A DNA stretch of 64,000 bases from Pseudooceanicola atlanticus (GCF_000768315.1 NZ_AQQX01000015.1:18941-82940); one strand, 5' to 3'; positions 34,032 to 43,866 are shown, counted from the first letter of the stretch. Translations and numbers: made by a program. Notes: generated from the sequence alone by a model not told the origin.

Positions 34032-35552
34032 TTAATCTGCGAGCCGGGCTTCGAGGATATGCCGCTGGATCTTGCCGCTGGTCGATCTGGGAAAATCCTC
34101 GAACGCGATGAAGTGAATTTCGCGTGGTCGCTTATAGCCAGCGAGGCTTTCGCGGCACAAGTTCAGCAGCGCCTCGGCATCCGGCCCGTCATCGTCACAG
34201 GCGACAAAGGCCACCGGGCTTTCCCCCCATTTCGCGTCGAAGGCCCTTACCACGGCGGCATCGATCACATCGGGATGAGAAAGAAGCACACGTTCGATTT
34301 CCGCCGGATAGACGTTTTCACCTCCGGTCTTGATCAGGTATTTCGCCCGATCCACAAAGTCGACGGTGCCGTCCGCATTGCGCCGGAACAGATCGCCCAT
34401 GTGGAAAAAGCCGTTGCGAAAGTCACGGGCATTGGTGTCGTCGGCGTTCCAGTACCCGGAAAACAGCGTCGGACCCCGAAGCGCCATTTCGCCCGGCGTT
34501 CCATCGGGGACTTCGCGGTCGTCGGGATCGACCAGCCGCACCTCGCAAAAGGCGCTGATGCGCTTGGACAGCCGGTCCGGGGTCACACCCGGCGCGATCA
34601 GATCGGCGGTTCCCGGCGGCAGGCCGGTTTCGGTCGCCCCGAAGGAATTCAGATAGGGCGTGTCCAGAAGACCGGTCAGTTCCGCGATCTGATGCGGCGG
34701 CACCAGATCAGCCATTGCGCCGCAAACCTTGATCCCCTTCAGCGGCAAAGGGTTGGCGTGCCGTTCGTTAATAAAAGCCTCCAGTGCCCCGGGCATCATC
34801 ACGAACCAGCCGATCCTGTGGCGTGACAGCGCCTCGTTGATGACGGCGGGCTGCAGCCCGTCCACCATCACCACGGTCCCACCCCGCAGGATCGTTGCCA
34901 GCGCATGATCGGTGGAGGCCATGTGGAACATCGGCGCCCAGGCGATGAACCCGTCACCGGGATCCAGCGCCAGCTGGGCCGCAAAGACCATGGATCGGGC
35001 GATATGCGCGCGGTGGCTGATATGCGCCCCCTTGGGCAGGCCCGTGGTCCCCGAGGTATAGAGGATCGTCAGACCGGCCTCGGGGTCGTCAACCATGGTT
35101 CCGGTGCGCGGGTCCGGCTCGACCCCGGCAATGGCCGTTTCCAGGTCTGGCCCGACGGTTAGACAGGGTGTCGACGCGACGGCGCGGTAAGCTTCTGAAA
35201 GTTCCGGTTCGACAACCGCGAGAACCGGCTCGACCAGATCGATGCAGTGCCGCAGTTCATCGGGGGCAAGCCGCCAGTTCAGACAGGCGACGATCGCGCC
35301 GATTCCCGCTGCTGCAAGTTCGACCTCCAGGTATTCTGAGCGGTTATGCGACAGGATCGCGATCCTGTCTCCGGGCGCCACGCCTCGTGCCAGAAAGACA
35401 GCCGCCAGACGATCGACCCGCTCCAGCAGTTCTGCATAGGTCAGTTTCCTGCTGCCGTCCTCGATGGCGAGGGCGCGGGCGCAGTCATGTGCGCGGGTTC
35501 GAAAGATCGAATACAGATCAGCGCGCCCCGCGCGGATGACGCCGGTCAGCAT
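34032..35552 (-). CDS. acyl-CoA synthetase (AMP-forming), fatty-acid-CoA-ligase type
   Basis: A 506-residue adenylate-forming ligase. The P-loop is LYTSGTTGLPKGAHISH near residue 165, NSFGATETG is near 290, GFFHMGD near 385 and the hinge FVDRAKYLIKTGGENVYPAEIE follows. The C-terminal catalytic Lys is in RSTSGKIQRH. It resembles medium-chain or aryl fatty-acid-CoA ligases; the substrate is unknown. It lies 26 bp after the FadH-like reductase and is likely co-transcribed with it from the promoter carrying operator copy 6. An AAGGGGGA site precedes ATG 35552. The region 33849-34031 before its stop holds nothing recognisable. Confidence 0.92.
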   Translation of the reverse strand: MLTGVIRAGRADLYSIFRTRAHDCARALAIEDGSRKLTYAELLERVDRLAAVFLARGVAPGDRIAILSHNRSEYLEVELAAAGIGAIVACLNWRLAPDELRHCIDLVEPVLAVVEPELSEAYRAVASTPCLTVGPDLETAIAGVEPDPRTGTMVDDPEAGLTILYTSGTTGLPKGAHISHRAHIARSMVFAAQLALDPGDGFIAWAPMFHMASTDHALATILRGGTVVMVDGLQPAVINEALSRHRIGWFVMMPGALEAFINERHANPLPLKGIKVCGAMADLVPPHQIAELTGLLDTPYLNSFGATETGLPPGTADLIAPGVTPDRLSKRISAFCEVRLVDPDDREVPDGTPGEMALRGPTLFSGYWNADDTNARDFRNGFFHMGDLFRRNADGTVDFVDRAKYLIKTGGENVYPAEIERVLLSHPDVIDAAVVRAFDAKWGESPVAFVACDDDGPDAEALLNLCRESLAGYKRPREIHFIAFEDFPRSTSGKIQRHILEARLAD

Positions 35553-35578
35553 AGTTTCCCCCTTGCCCGAGCCTCGGT

Positions 35579-37612
35579 TCAGAGATCCTGCGCCAGGCGC
35601 ACGCCCTCATCAATGGCGCGCAGCGCATCCAGTTCGGCGGCCTCCTTTGCCCCGCCGATCATCGTAACCAGGACGCCGCGCGCTACAACCTCTTTGGCCA
35701 GGGCCCGTTCCGGTTCCTGACCGGTGCACAGCACAATTGTATCGGCTGCGATGACCGTCGGGTTTCCGTCCGCGACGATGTGCAGCCCCGCATCGTCGAT
35801 ATGTTCATAGGTCACCCCGCCCATTGCCTCGACCCCATGTTTGCGCAGCGCGTTGCGCAGGATCCACCCTGTCGAAACACCAAGCCCCGCGCCCGGTTTA
35901 GCGGTCTTGCGCTGCAGCATGACGACCTTGCGGCGCGACGGCTTCGGTGCCAGAGGGTCACCCGCCAGGGCACCCGAGGAGACAAATTCGGGGTCCACTC
36001 CCCAGGTTTCGCAAAAGACGTCGGAATTCGCGGTCTCGGCGGGTTTGGTCACTAGGAACTCGGCCACATCATGACCGATGCCCCCCGCCCCCATCACCAC
36101 GACACGGTCGCCCGCCTCGCGGTCACCGGACAGAATTTCGGCGTAGGTCGCGACGCTGGGATGGTCGATACCCGGCAGGTCGGGAATGCGCGGCGTGACC
36201 CCGGTGGCGATGACCACATGGTCAAATCCCTCAAGATCGCTCGCCTCTGCCCGCTGTCCCAGACGCTGCGTGACCCCGTGTTTCTGCATCTGACCGGCAT
36301 AATACCGCAGGGTTTCGTCGAATTCGTCCTTGCCTGGTGCGGCGCGGGCCAGATTCAGCTGACCGCCCAATTTGTCCTGCGCTTCGAACAGGGTGACATC
36401 GTGGCCCAGCCGTGCCGCCTCGGCGGCTGTGGCCATGCCCGCGGCACCACCGCCAACGACGGCCACTTTCTTTGGCGTGTCGGTTGGCGTATCCCGGAAT
36501 TCCGTTTCACGCCCGGCCCTTGGATTGACCAGACATCCGACCGGCCGGTCCGAAAAAATGAAATCCAGGCAGGCCTGGTTGCAGGCAATGCAGGTGTTGA
36601 TCTCGTCTGCGCGGCCCTCGCGCGTCTTTTTCACGAAATGCGGATCGGCCAGAAACGGGCGCGCCATCGAGATCATGTCCGCATCGCCAGAGGCAAGTAT
36701 GTCTTCTGCAAGCTGGGGTGTGTTGATCCGGTTCGAGGCGACTACCGGGATCGACACCGCCGCTTTGACGTTGGCTGCCGCCTTGCGCCAGGCACCGCGC
36801 GGCACCGGGTAGGCGATCGTCGGCACGCGGGCCTCATGCCAGCCGATGCCGGTGTTCAGGATATCCGCACCCGCAGCCTCGATCTTGCGGGCCAGTGCGG
36901 CAATTTCATCGGCGGGCGCGCCGCCCTCGACCAGATCGGCCGCCGAAATCCGGTAGATGACCAGAAAGTCGGGGCCGCAACGTTCGCGCACCGCGCGCAC
37001 GATCTCGACCGGGAATCGGTGGCGGTTCGCGGCGCTGCCGCCCCAGTCGTCTTGGCGCTTGTTGGTGTGGGTGACGGTGAATTCGTTGATCAGGTATCCC
37101 TCGGACCCCATGATCTCGACGCCATCAAAGCCTGCGGCCAGCGCATTGGCGGCCGCTACGGCAAAATCCTCGATGGTACGGAGAATGTCGGCTTCGGTCA
37201 TTTCACGCGGGATGAAACGGTTGATCGGGGCGCGGATCGGCGACGGGGCCACACACCTTTCGATCTTGGCATAGCGCCCGGCGTGGAGGAGTTGCGCGCA
37301 GATCAGGCTGCCTTCGGCCTGCACCGCCTCGCAGATCGGGCGCAGGTCAAGCGCTTCTTCCGGGTCATCGATTCTCGGACCTTCTGGATCGAATATGCCC
37401 TCGGCATTGGGCGAAAACCCGCCGGTGACCAGAATCGCCGCCTCCCCCCGCGCACGCTCGGCGTAAAACGCGATCTGTTTGGCTATGCCGTCAGGCTCGG
37501 TTTCCAACCGCGTGTGCATCGACCCCATGATGACACGATTTCGCAATGTATGCTGGCCTGCGCGGATGGGCGAGAGCATGGTTTCAAAGCTTCCATCTGG
37601 TCTATTTTTCAC
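35579..37612 (-). CDS. 2,4-dienoyl-CoA reductase-like FMN/4Fe-4S/FAD enzyme
   Basis: A 677-residue homologue of E. coli FadH. The TIM-barrel FMN domain (1-~340) has DGVEIMGSEGYLINEF with the active-site Tyr and GIGWHEARVPT with the His. The iron-sulfur motif CIACNQAC...C keeps all four Cys at FadH spacing, and the FAD/NADPH domain starts at VAVVGGGAAGMA. It would reduce a 2,4-dienoyl-CoA or a related conjugated ester. GTG 37612 is chosen because GGAGGAG lies eight bases upstream; ATG 37579 has no such site. Operator copy 6 is 38 bp upstream. Confidence 0.93.
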   Translation of the reverse strand: MKNRPDGSFETMLSPIRAGQHTLRNRVIMGSMHTRLETEPDGIAKQIAFYAERARGEAAILVTGGFSPNAEGIFDPEGPRIDDPEEALDLRPICEAVQAEGSLICAQLLHAGRYAKIERCVAPSPIRAPINRFIPREMTEADILRTIEDFAVAAANALAAGFDGVEIMGSEGYLINEFTVTHTNKRQDDWGGSAANRHRFPVEIVRAVRERCGPDFLVIYRISAADLVEGGAPADEIAALARKIEAAGADILNTGIGWHEARVPTIAYPVPRGAWRKAAANVKAAVSIPVVASNRINTPQLAEDILASGDADMISMARPFLADPHFVKKTREGRADEINTCIACNQACLDFIFSDRPVGCLVNPRAGRETEFRDTPTDTPKKVAVVGGGAAGMATAAEAARLGHDVTLFEAQDKLGGQLNLARAAPGKDEFDETLRYYAGQMQKHGVTQRLGQRAEASDLEGFDHVVIATGVTPRIPDLPGIDHPSVATYAEILSGDREAGDRVVVMGAGGIGHDVAEFLVTKPAETANSDVFCETWGVDPEFVSSGALAGDPLAPKPSRRKVVMLQRKTAKPGAGLGVSTGWILRNALRKHGVEAMGGVTYEHIDDAGLHIVADGNPTVIAADTIVLCTGQEPERALAKEVVARGVLVTMIGGAKEAAELDALRAIDEGVRLAQDL

Positions 37613-37649
37613 TTTGGTTCTCCTCCTCAAAACTGCACTTGATCTACAT

Positions 37650-37665
37650 TCTAACATTTGTTAGA
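37650..37665. promoter_or_regulatory. TetR-type operator, copy 6 (divergent promoter)
   Basis: TCTAACATTTGTTAGA, perfect 7-bp arms. It lies between the leftward reductase-ligase operon and the rightward eleven-gene operon, 41 bp from the ATG at 37706. Confidence 0.7.
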
Positions 37666-37705
37666 TTTTTGGAAAGAAGATTTTCGCTCATGGGGAGGAG
37701 CACCG

Positions 37706-38887
37706 ATGCAATTCCAGCCTACAGACGATCAGAAGGCGTTTCGCGAGACCGCAAAGCGCTTCGCAACTGAAAGGCTTGCGCCCACATATCAAGAACGCGC
37801 CAGCGGCCATACATTCGACCGTGCGCTGATCAAGGAGATGGGCGCACTGGGGCTGATCGGGGCCGATCTGCCCGAGGAATTCGGGGGTCTCGGCGAAAGC
37901 TCTGTCACGTCAGGGCTGATCGTCGAAGAGATCGCCTATGCCGATTTCAACGCAAGTTACGTGCAGCTTCTGGGCTCTCTCATGGGCGGAATGGTTGCCA
38001 AACATGCCTCCAAGGACATCGCGTCGGAATGGGTGCCCAAGGTTGTTTCGGGTGATGCGGTCATTGGCCTGGGCCTGACAGAGCCGCGCGGCGGTTCGGA
38101 TGCGGCGAACCTGATTCTGAGGGCCGAGAAATCCGGCAACGGCTGGCGGCTGAACGGTGAAAAGACATCCATGAGTTTTGCCAGTCAGGCGGATGCGGCG
38201 GTCGTCTTTGCCCGTACCGGCGATCCTGATGGCGGCTCACGCGGGGTCAGCGCCTTTTTCGTCGATCTGAACCAGGAAGGCATCAAGCGCACCCATTTTG
38301 ACGACATCGGCACCAAGCCTGTCGGGCGCGGCTCGGTTTTCTTTGACGATGTTTTCGTGCCGGCTGAAAACATGATGGCGGAACAGGACCATGCCTTTGG
38401 CACGATCATGGCGGGCTTCGACTATTCCCGCGCACTGATCGGGCTGGAGTGCCTGGGGGCCGCGCAAGCGTCGGTGGATGAAACCTGGGCCTACGTTCAG
38501 GAGCGCGAGGCATTCGGAGCCCCGATCGTGCAGTATCAGGGTGTCAGCTTTCCCTTGGCCGAGGCCGAGACCCAACTGACCATGATGCGCCAGCTTTGCT
38601 ATTACACGCTGGACCTGCGCGACCGTGGCCTGCCCCACACCTCTCAGGCCGCCATGTGCAAATGGTACCTGCCCAAAACCGCCTGCGAGATCCTGCACCA
38701 GTGCCTGATCCTGCACGGACATTACGGCTACACCACCGACCTGCCCCACCACCAGCGCTACAACGATGTGCTCGGCTTGCAGATCGGTGACGGCACCGCG
38801 CAGATCCAGAAGCTGGTGATCGCCCGCGAGAAGGTCGGTCGCATGGCGCTGCAGTATGACAAGAAGGCGAAGGGAGCCTCGAAATGA
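37706..38887 (+). CDS. acyl-CoA dehydrogenase, cyclohexanecarboxyl-CoA-dehydrogenase-like
   Basis: A 393-residue ACAD with LTEPRGGSDAANL near residue 125 and a C-terminal GHYGYTTDLPHHQRYND. The classical catalytic Glu position is Asp345. The alternative base position, Glu in isovaleryl-CoA dehydrogenase, is Ser241 (FDYSR). Neither standard Glu is present, so Asp345 may be the base, as proposed for some alicyclic acyl-CoA dehydrogenases. The style recalls AliB-like enzymes for cyclohexanecarboxyl-CoA. GGGGAGGAG precedes ATG 37706. It is the first gene of the large rightward operon and overlaps the hydratase as ATGA. Confidence 0.9.
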   Translation: MQFQPTDDQKAFRETAKRFATERLAPTYQERASGHTFDRALIKEMGALGLIGADLPEEFGGLGESSVTSGLIVEEIAYADFNASYVQLLGSLMGGMVAKHASKDIASEWVPKVVSGDAVIGLGLTEPRGGSDAANLILRAEKSGNGWRLNGEKTSMSFASQADAAVVFARTGDPDGGSRGVSAFFVDLNQEGIKRTHFDDIGTKPVGRGSVFFDDVFVPAENMMAEQDHAFGTIMAGFDYSRALIGLECLGAAQASVDETWAYVQEREAFGAPIVQYQGVSFPLAEAETQLTMMRQLCYYTLDLRDRGLPHTSQAAMCKWYLPKTACEILHQCLILHGHYGYTTDLPHHQRYNDVLGLQIGDGTAQIQKLVIAREKVGRMALQYDKKAKGASK

Positions 38888-39663
38888 GCGACCCCATCCT
38901 CGTCACTTCCGAGGGCAACACCGGCATCATCGAACTGGCCCGCCCCGAGAAATTCAATTGCCTGTCACTTGAGGTGCATGAGCGTATTTCTGTCGCGCGT
39001 GCGGAATTCGAGGCGAACCCCGCTATTCGGGCGATCCTCATCCGGGCGCAGGGCAAGCACTTTTGCACCGGTGCCGATCTGGTGGAAGTGAAAGGTAAGT
39101 TGAACGATCCCGCCGCGCTGGACCATTTCATCGCCTTTGGCATGAAAAACCTGCGTGCGCTCGAAACCTCCTCCCTCCCTGTCGTAGTCGCAGTGCAGGG
39201 GTTGTGTCTGGCCGGCGGGATCGAACTGATGCTGGCCTGCGACGTGTGCTTTGCGGCCGAAAGCGCCCAGTTTGGCGATCAGCATGCGCAATTCGGGCTG
39301 ATTCCCGGTTGGGGTGGCTCGCAGCGGCTGACGCGGTTGATGGGGCAGCGCCGGGCGCTCGATCTGATGTTCTCGGCCCGCTGGCTCAAGTCGGACGAGG
39401 CCAAAGAGGCCGGCCTGGTCAACTACATCGTGCCGGATGCGGATCTGCACAAGATCTCGCTGGAATACTGCCAGAAGATCGCCACCCGCTCGCGTCCCGG
39501 CATCGCCGAGATGAAGCGGTTGGCGCGCGAAGGTGCGGACCTTGGTATCGACCAGCAGATGCGGCTTGAGCGCGATGCCGCGGTGCGTGCACTGCCCAGC
39601 GATGACGTGGCCGAGGGCCTCGACGCATTCGAGAACCGGCGCGCCCCCGAATTCAAGGCCTGA
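38884..39663 (+). CDS. enoyl-CoA hydratase/isomerase family protein
   Basis: A 259-residue crotonase-fold enzyme. The oxyanion block is FCTGADLVEVKG near residue 60, AGGIELMLACD has Glu at the first catalytic position, and the second has His in FGDQHAQFGLIPGWGG. This Glu/His combination is also seen in the hydratase at 59695 and suggests isomerase or C-C bond chemistry rather than plain hydration, although that is inference. It is coupled to the preceding ACAD by ATGA and followed 9 bp later by a second ACAD. Confidence 0.9.
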   Translation: MSDPILVTSEGNTGIIELARPEKFNCLSLEVHERISVARAEFEANPAIRAILIRAQGKHFCTGADLVEVKGKLNDPAALDHFIAFGMKNLRALETSSLPVVVAVQGLCLAGGIELMLACDVCFAAESAQFGDQHAQFGLIPGWGGSQRLTRLMGQRRALDLMFSARWLKSDEAKEAGLVNYIVPDADLHKISLEYCQKIATRSRPGIAEMKRLAREGADLGIDQQMRLERDAAVRALPSDDVAEGLDAFENRRAPEFKA

Positions 39664-39672
39664 GGACGAAAC

Positions 39673-40833
39673 ATGGATTTCATTTTGAACGACGAACAAC
39701 GCCAGATTTACGAGTATGGCGGCCAGCTGGCGCAGAAATACGACAATGCGTATTGGCTGGACCACGCGCGCAGGCATGAGTTCCCGCACGAGATGTTCAA
39801 GCAGATTGCCGATGACGGTTTCCTGGGCATCATGGTGCCCGAGGAATTCGGCGGCGCGGGCCTTGGTATGACTGAAATGGCCCTGTTCATGGAGGGCACC
39901 GCCAATCACGGCATTCCGCTTTTGATGATGGTGGTCGGGCCGACCATGTCGCTGGCCCATATCGCCAGCCACGGGAGCGAGTTCCACAAGAAAGAACTGC
40001 TGCCGGCCGCCTGCCGCGGTGATATCCAGTTCTGTTTCGCGATCACCGAACCGGGGGCCGGGTCGAACACGATGAAGGCCACTACGCTGGCCAAGCGTCG
40101 AGGCAACCGGTTCAGCCTGTCGGGCGAAAAGACCTTCATCACCGGGGCCGAAGTGGCCGACTACTGCCTCGTGGTGGCGCGGACCAAACCGCATACCGAG
40201 GTCAGCCGCAAGACCGACGGCTTTACCCTGTTCGCCGTGGATCTGAAGAAAAAAGGCGTCCACAAGCAGCGGGTGAAGATCTCGATCCCCCTGCCCGAGG
40301 AGCAGTGGACACTGTTCTTCGACGATGTGGATCTCGGCCCCGAGGATGTGGTCGGCGAGGTGGACGAAGGGTTCTCGATCCTGTTCGACAGCCTCAACCC
40401 CGAGCGTATTATCCTGGCCGCCTTGTGCTGCGGCATCGGCCGGTTCGCCCTGAACAAGGGCGTGGCCTATGCCTCCGAGCGCAATGTGTTCGGCCAACCC
40501 ATCGGTGCGCACCAGGGCGTGCAGCATCCGATGGCCAAGGCGCATACGGCAGTCGAAATGGCCAGTCTGATGACCCGGCGCGCGGCATGGGAGTTCGACA
40601 ACAAGCTGCCTGCCGGTGCGTCGTCGAACATGGCGAAATATGCCGCCGCCGAAGCCGGGATCGAAGCGGTCGACGCGGCGCTTCAGGCGCATGGTGGATC
40701 GGGCTTTACCGAAGATACGGGACTTTACGAAATGTACCCGCTGGTCCGCCTGCTGCGCACAGCGCCGGTGAACCGCGAACTGTGCCTGAGCTTTATCGGC
40801 GAAAAGGTCATGGGCCTGCCACGATCCTATTGA
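39673..40833 (+). CDS. acyl-CoA dehydrogenase
   Basis: A 386-residue ACAD with ITEPGAGSNTMKA near residue 118. Its C-terminal block GGSGFTEDTGLYEMYPLVR leads to a tail ending MGLPRSY. The classical Glu position is Asp, or Glu if the alignment slips by one; a Glu is present at the alternative site (LNPER). The tail ending G-(L/M)-P-(R/K)-S-(Y/F) is shared with the ACADs at 48562 and 63006 and marks a common subfamily in the locus. The sequence does not decide the substrate. A weak GGACGAAAC site precedes ATG 39673. Confidence 0.9.
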   Translation: MDFILNDEQRQIYEYGGQLAQKYDNAYWLDHARRHEFPHEMFKQIADDGFLGIMVPEEFGGAGLGMTEMALFMEGTANHGIPLLMMVVGPTMSLAHIASHGSEFHKKELLPAACRGDIQFCFAITEPGAGSNTMKATTLAKRRGNRFSLSGEKTFITGAEVADYCLVVARTKPHTEVSRKTDGFTLFAVDLKKKGVHKQRVKISIPLPEEQWTLFFDDVDLGPEDVVGEVDEGFSILFDSLNPERIILAALCCGIGRFALNKGVAYASERNVFGQPIGAHQGVQHPMAKAHTAVEMASLMTRRAAWEFDNKLPAGASSNMAKYAAAEAGIEAVDAALQAHGGSGFTEDTGLYEMYPLVRLLRTAPVNRELCLSFIGEKVMGLPRSY

Positions 40834-40860
40834 TCGCCACGGCTAGGAACGGAGAACGAC

Positions 40861-42252
40861 ATGCAATTTGGAATGCGCTTCCGGCGGGAAGATGCCGCCG
40901 ACAAGGTAAATGATCGCTTCTGGCACGCGATCGAGGGCACGCCGCTCGACGAGGTGCGCCGTATTCAGGAAGAGCGACTGCGCGATCAGATGGCCTATCT
41001 CAAGGCAAACTCGACTTTCTATCAGGAGAAGTTCGCGAAAGCCGGTGTGGAATTCGACGATATCCGCACCATCGAAGACCTGCAGAAACTGCCCTATACC
41101 TACAAGACCGAGATCCGCGAAAGCCTGGCCGCCGATCCGCCGTTCGGCAAACACCGCGCCGCGCCCATGTACGAGATCATCCAAATGCAGGCATCGTCGG
41201 GCACGACCGGCAGCCCCTCATATGTGGCCCTGACCGAATCCGACGCCGAAATGTGGCACGAGATGACGGCACGCTGTTTCTTTGCCAATGGCGTGCGGCC
41301 GGGCGACATGGTGCTGCACGCGTTTTCGCTCGCCAAGGGCTTTGTCGGCGGCATCCCCGTGATGCAGGGATTGCAGTACATGGGCACGATCGATGTCCCG
41401 GTGGGCGCCGATGGCGGTGCGGAACGGCTGCTGCGCGCCTGCGCCGACACCCGCCCGCGTTGCGTGGTCGGCGCCCCGAACTTTGTGCTGCACCTGGCCG
41501 AAAAGGCTCCCGAGGTACTTGGCTGCAAGGCCAGCGAACTGGGTATCGAGCGCGTGATCGTCGGCGGCGAACCCGGCGGCGGAATTCCCGCAATTCGGGC
41601 AAAGATCGAAAAGGCCTGGGGTGCGAAATGCACCGAGATGCTGGGCGGCACCGATCTGGGCGTGACATACTGGGCCGAGTGCGACGCCCAGTCGGGTATG
41701 CACATGGTCAACATGGATTATGTCCTGACCGAGCTGCTCGACCCGGAGAGCGGCAGGATCATTCCCTGGAAAAAAGGCGCAGAAGGCGAGATGGTCTATA
41801 CCGCGCTCGGCCGCCAGGCGAGCCCGCTCGTGCGGTTCCGGTCAGGCGATTATATCGAAGTGATCGATACCGAATGCTCCTGCGGCCGCACCGGACCGAA
41901 GATCCGCTGCACCGGCCGCACCGACGACATGCTGATCGTGCGCGGGGCCAATGTCTTCCCGTCGGCGATCAACAGCATCATTACCGAAATGGTGCCGGAC
42001 ACCAACGGCGTCATGCGCATCGTGGCCGATTTCGAGGGCCATACCACGCAGGGCGCGCTGACAGTGATTGTCGAACGGGGCCCCGATCGCGATCCGGCCG
42101 ATGACGTCACCCTCAAAAAGAAAATTGAGCAGCGGCTTCGCGACTCCTTGGTCTTCAAGGCCGACGTTCACCTGGTTGCGGCCGACACTTTCGAAAAACC
42201 TGGCGCCGCTAAGGTCGCCTTCGTTCTCAGGAAATATCCAGACCTGCCATGA
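40861..42252 (+). CDS. phenylacetate-CoA-ligase-family enzyme (PaaK-like)
   Basis: A 463-residue PaaK-type adenylate-forming ligase. The P-loop is QASSGTTGSPSYVAL near residue 112, the second nucleotide block VGGEPGGG is near 238, LGGTDLG follows, then RFRSGDYIEV. The C-terminal CGRTGPKIRCTGRTDDMLIVRGANVFPS is typical of the family. PaaK relatives activate aryl and cyclic acids. No phenylacetate epoxidase or ring-cleavage genes are nearby, so the substrate is probably another bulky acid. It overlaps the carboxylase beta gene as ATGA, tying it to carboxylase set 3. Confidence 0.92.
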   Translation: MQFGMRFRREDAADKVNDRFWHAIEGTPLDEVRRIQEERLRDQMAYLKANSTFYQEKFAKAGVEFDDIRTIEDLQKLPYTYKTEIRESLAADPPFGKHRAAPMYEIIQMQASSGTTGSPSYVALTESDAEMWHEMTARCFFANGVRPGDMVLHAFSLAKGFVGGIPVMQGLQYMGTIDVPVGADGGAERLLRACADTRPRCVVGAPNFVLHLAEKAPEVLGCKASELGIERVIVGGEPGGGIPAIRAKIEKAWGAKCTEMLGGTDLGVTYWAECDAQSGMHMVNMDYVLTELLDPESGRIIPWKKGAEGEMVYTALGRQASPLVRFRSGDYIEVIDTECSCGRTGPKIRCTGRTDDMLIVRGANVFPSAINSIITEMVPDTNGVMRIVADFEGHTTQGALTVIVERGPDRDPADDVTLKKKIEQRLRDSLVFKADVHLVAADTFEKPGAAKVAFVLRKYPDLP

Positions 42253-43856
42253 CTAGAATGAAATCTCTTCTCGACAGCGGGTCGGACGACTTCCGCGCCA
42301 ACGACGTGTCTTACCGCGAAAAGGTCGATGAACTACATGCCCTCCGGCTCTTACAGCGCGTCGGCGGCCCCGAAATGGCGCGCAAACGTCATGTGGACAA
42401 AGGCAAAATCCTGCCGCGCGAACGGATCGAACGGCTGATCGACCCGGGCACACCATTTCTGGAACTCGGCGAGTTGGCCGGACTGAATATGCACAAGGGA
42501 GTTCCACCCGGCGCCGGCATCATTACCGGTATTGGCGTGATCGAAGGCCGTCAGTGCATGATCATCGCCAATGATGCCACCGTAAAGGGCGGCACCTATT
42601 TCGGGATCACCTGCCGCAAACACGTCCGGGCACAGAAAATTGCCTGGAAAAACCGGCTGCCCGTCATCACCCTCGTGGACTCCGGCGGTGCCTTCCTGCC
42701 CGACCAGGCCAACCTTTTCCCCGACGAAGGCCAGTTCGGCTCCATCTTTCACCAACAGATCGGCATGTCTGGCGATGGTGTGCCGCAAATCGCCGTGGTC
42801 ATGGGGCCCTGCACCGCGGGTGGTGCCTATATCCCCGCGCTCTGTGACGAAGTGGTGATCGTGCGCGGTCAGGGCTTTATGTATCTGGGCGGACCGGAAT
42901 TGACCTTTGCCGCAACCGGCGAAAAGGTCGAAGCCGAAGAACTGGGTGGCGGCAAGATGCATTCGTCCGTTTCCGGTGTGACCGACCATTTGGCCGAAGA
43001 TGACGCCCACGCTCTGGCCATCACGCGCGAAATTGTCAGCCATCTTGGCGAAAAACCCCAACCCCGCAAGACGCCCGAAACGCCCCGTGCGCCCGCCTAC
43101 CCGGTCGAAGAGATTTATGGGCTCATCAGCCGCGATCCCAAGGTGCCGACCGACAACCGCGAAATCGTGGCTCGGTTGGTCGATGAGAGCGATTTTCACG
43201 AATTCAAGCCGCTTTATGGCGACACGATCATGACCGGCTGGGGGCGCATCCACGGCCACGAGGTCGGGATCATCGCCAATACAGGCGTGCTTTTCGTCGA
43301 AGCCGCGCTGAAGGCGACGCATTTCATCAATCTCTGCGTCCAGCGTGATATTCCGCTGCTGTTCCTGGCCGATGTGAACGGCTTCATGGTGGGCCGCGAG
43401 GTCGAGCAGATGGGCATTGCCAAGGCTGGCGCCAAGATGATCACGGCCATGTCTTCGGCCCGGGTGCCGAAATTCACAATCATCACCGGTGGCTCTTACG
43501 GGGCCGGATACCTGGCGATGCTGGGCCGCCCGTTCCAGCCGGACGCAATGTTCGCCTGGCCGACGGGACGGTCGGCAATCATGGGGCCGGAACAGGCCGC
43601 CAGCGTGCTGGCTCAGGTCCGCGCGCAGATCAACGAACGCGAAGGCAAAAGCTGGACCCCCGAGGAGGAGGAAGCCTTCAAGGCACCGATCCGCAAGGAA
43701 TACGAAGATTTTCAGGGAGCCTATAATTTTGCTTCCAACCTTTGGATCGACAGCGTGATCGAGCCCTGTGAGACCCGTGACGTCATGGCGCTGATGCTGG
43801 ATGTGACATCGCGCAGACCCAAGGTCGATACCAACTTCGGCGTGTTCAGGATGTGA
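42249..43856 (+). CDS. acyl-CoA carboxylase beta (carboxyltransferase) subunit, set 3
   Basis: A 535-residue carboxyltransferase. It has LPRERIERLIDPGTPFLELGELAG, GPCTAGGAYIPALCDE, GGGKMHSSVSGVTDHLAEDD and in the C half TGGSYGAGYLAMLGRPF. It differs from sets 1 and 2 in this last block (GYLAMLGR against GNYGMCGR), so its acyl-CoA pocket probably differs too. ATG 42249 makes an ATGA overlap with the ligase stop; a second ATG three codons in is possible. The alpha partner follows after 10 bp. Confidence 0.94.
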   Translation: MTRMKSLLDSGSDDFRANDVSYREKVDELHALRLLQRVGGPEMARKRHVDKGKILPRERIERLIDPGTPFLELGELAGLNMHKGVPPGAGIITGIGVIEGRQCMIIANDATVKGGTYFGITCRKHVRAQKIAWKNRLPVITLVDSGGAFLPDQANLFPDEGQFGSIFHQQIGMSGDGVPQIAVVMGPCTAGGAYIPALCDEVVIVRGQGFMYLGGPELTFAATGEKVEAEELGGGKMHSSVSGVTDHLAEDDAHALAITREIVSHLGEKPQPRKTPETPRAPAYPVEEIYGLISRDPKVPTDNREIVARLVDESDFHEFKPLYGDTIMTGWGRIHGHEVGIIANTGVLFVEAALKATHFINLCVQRDIPLLFLADVNGFMVGREVEQMGIAKAGAKMITAMSSARVPKFTIITGGSYGAGYLAMLGRPFQPDAMFAWPTGRSAIMGPEQAASVLAQVRAQINEREGKSWTPEEEEAFKAPIRKEYEDFQGAYNFASNLWIDSVIEPCETRDVMALMLDVTSRRPKVDTNFGVFRM

Positions 43857-43866
43857 GGAGCGAACC

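Noticed and set aside
38965..40692. 575-codon minus-strand frame opposite hydratase and ACAD genes
   Set aside because: Same kind of high-GC shadow; no start site and no domain.
40861..42252. PaaK-like ligase as evidence of a phenylacetate pathway
   Set aside because: No PaaABCDE epoxidase, PaaG, PaaZ or related genes occur in the window; the PaaY-like protein alone is not enough.
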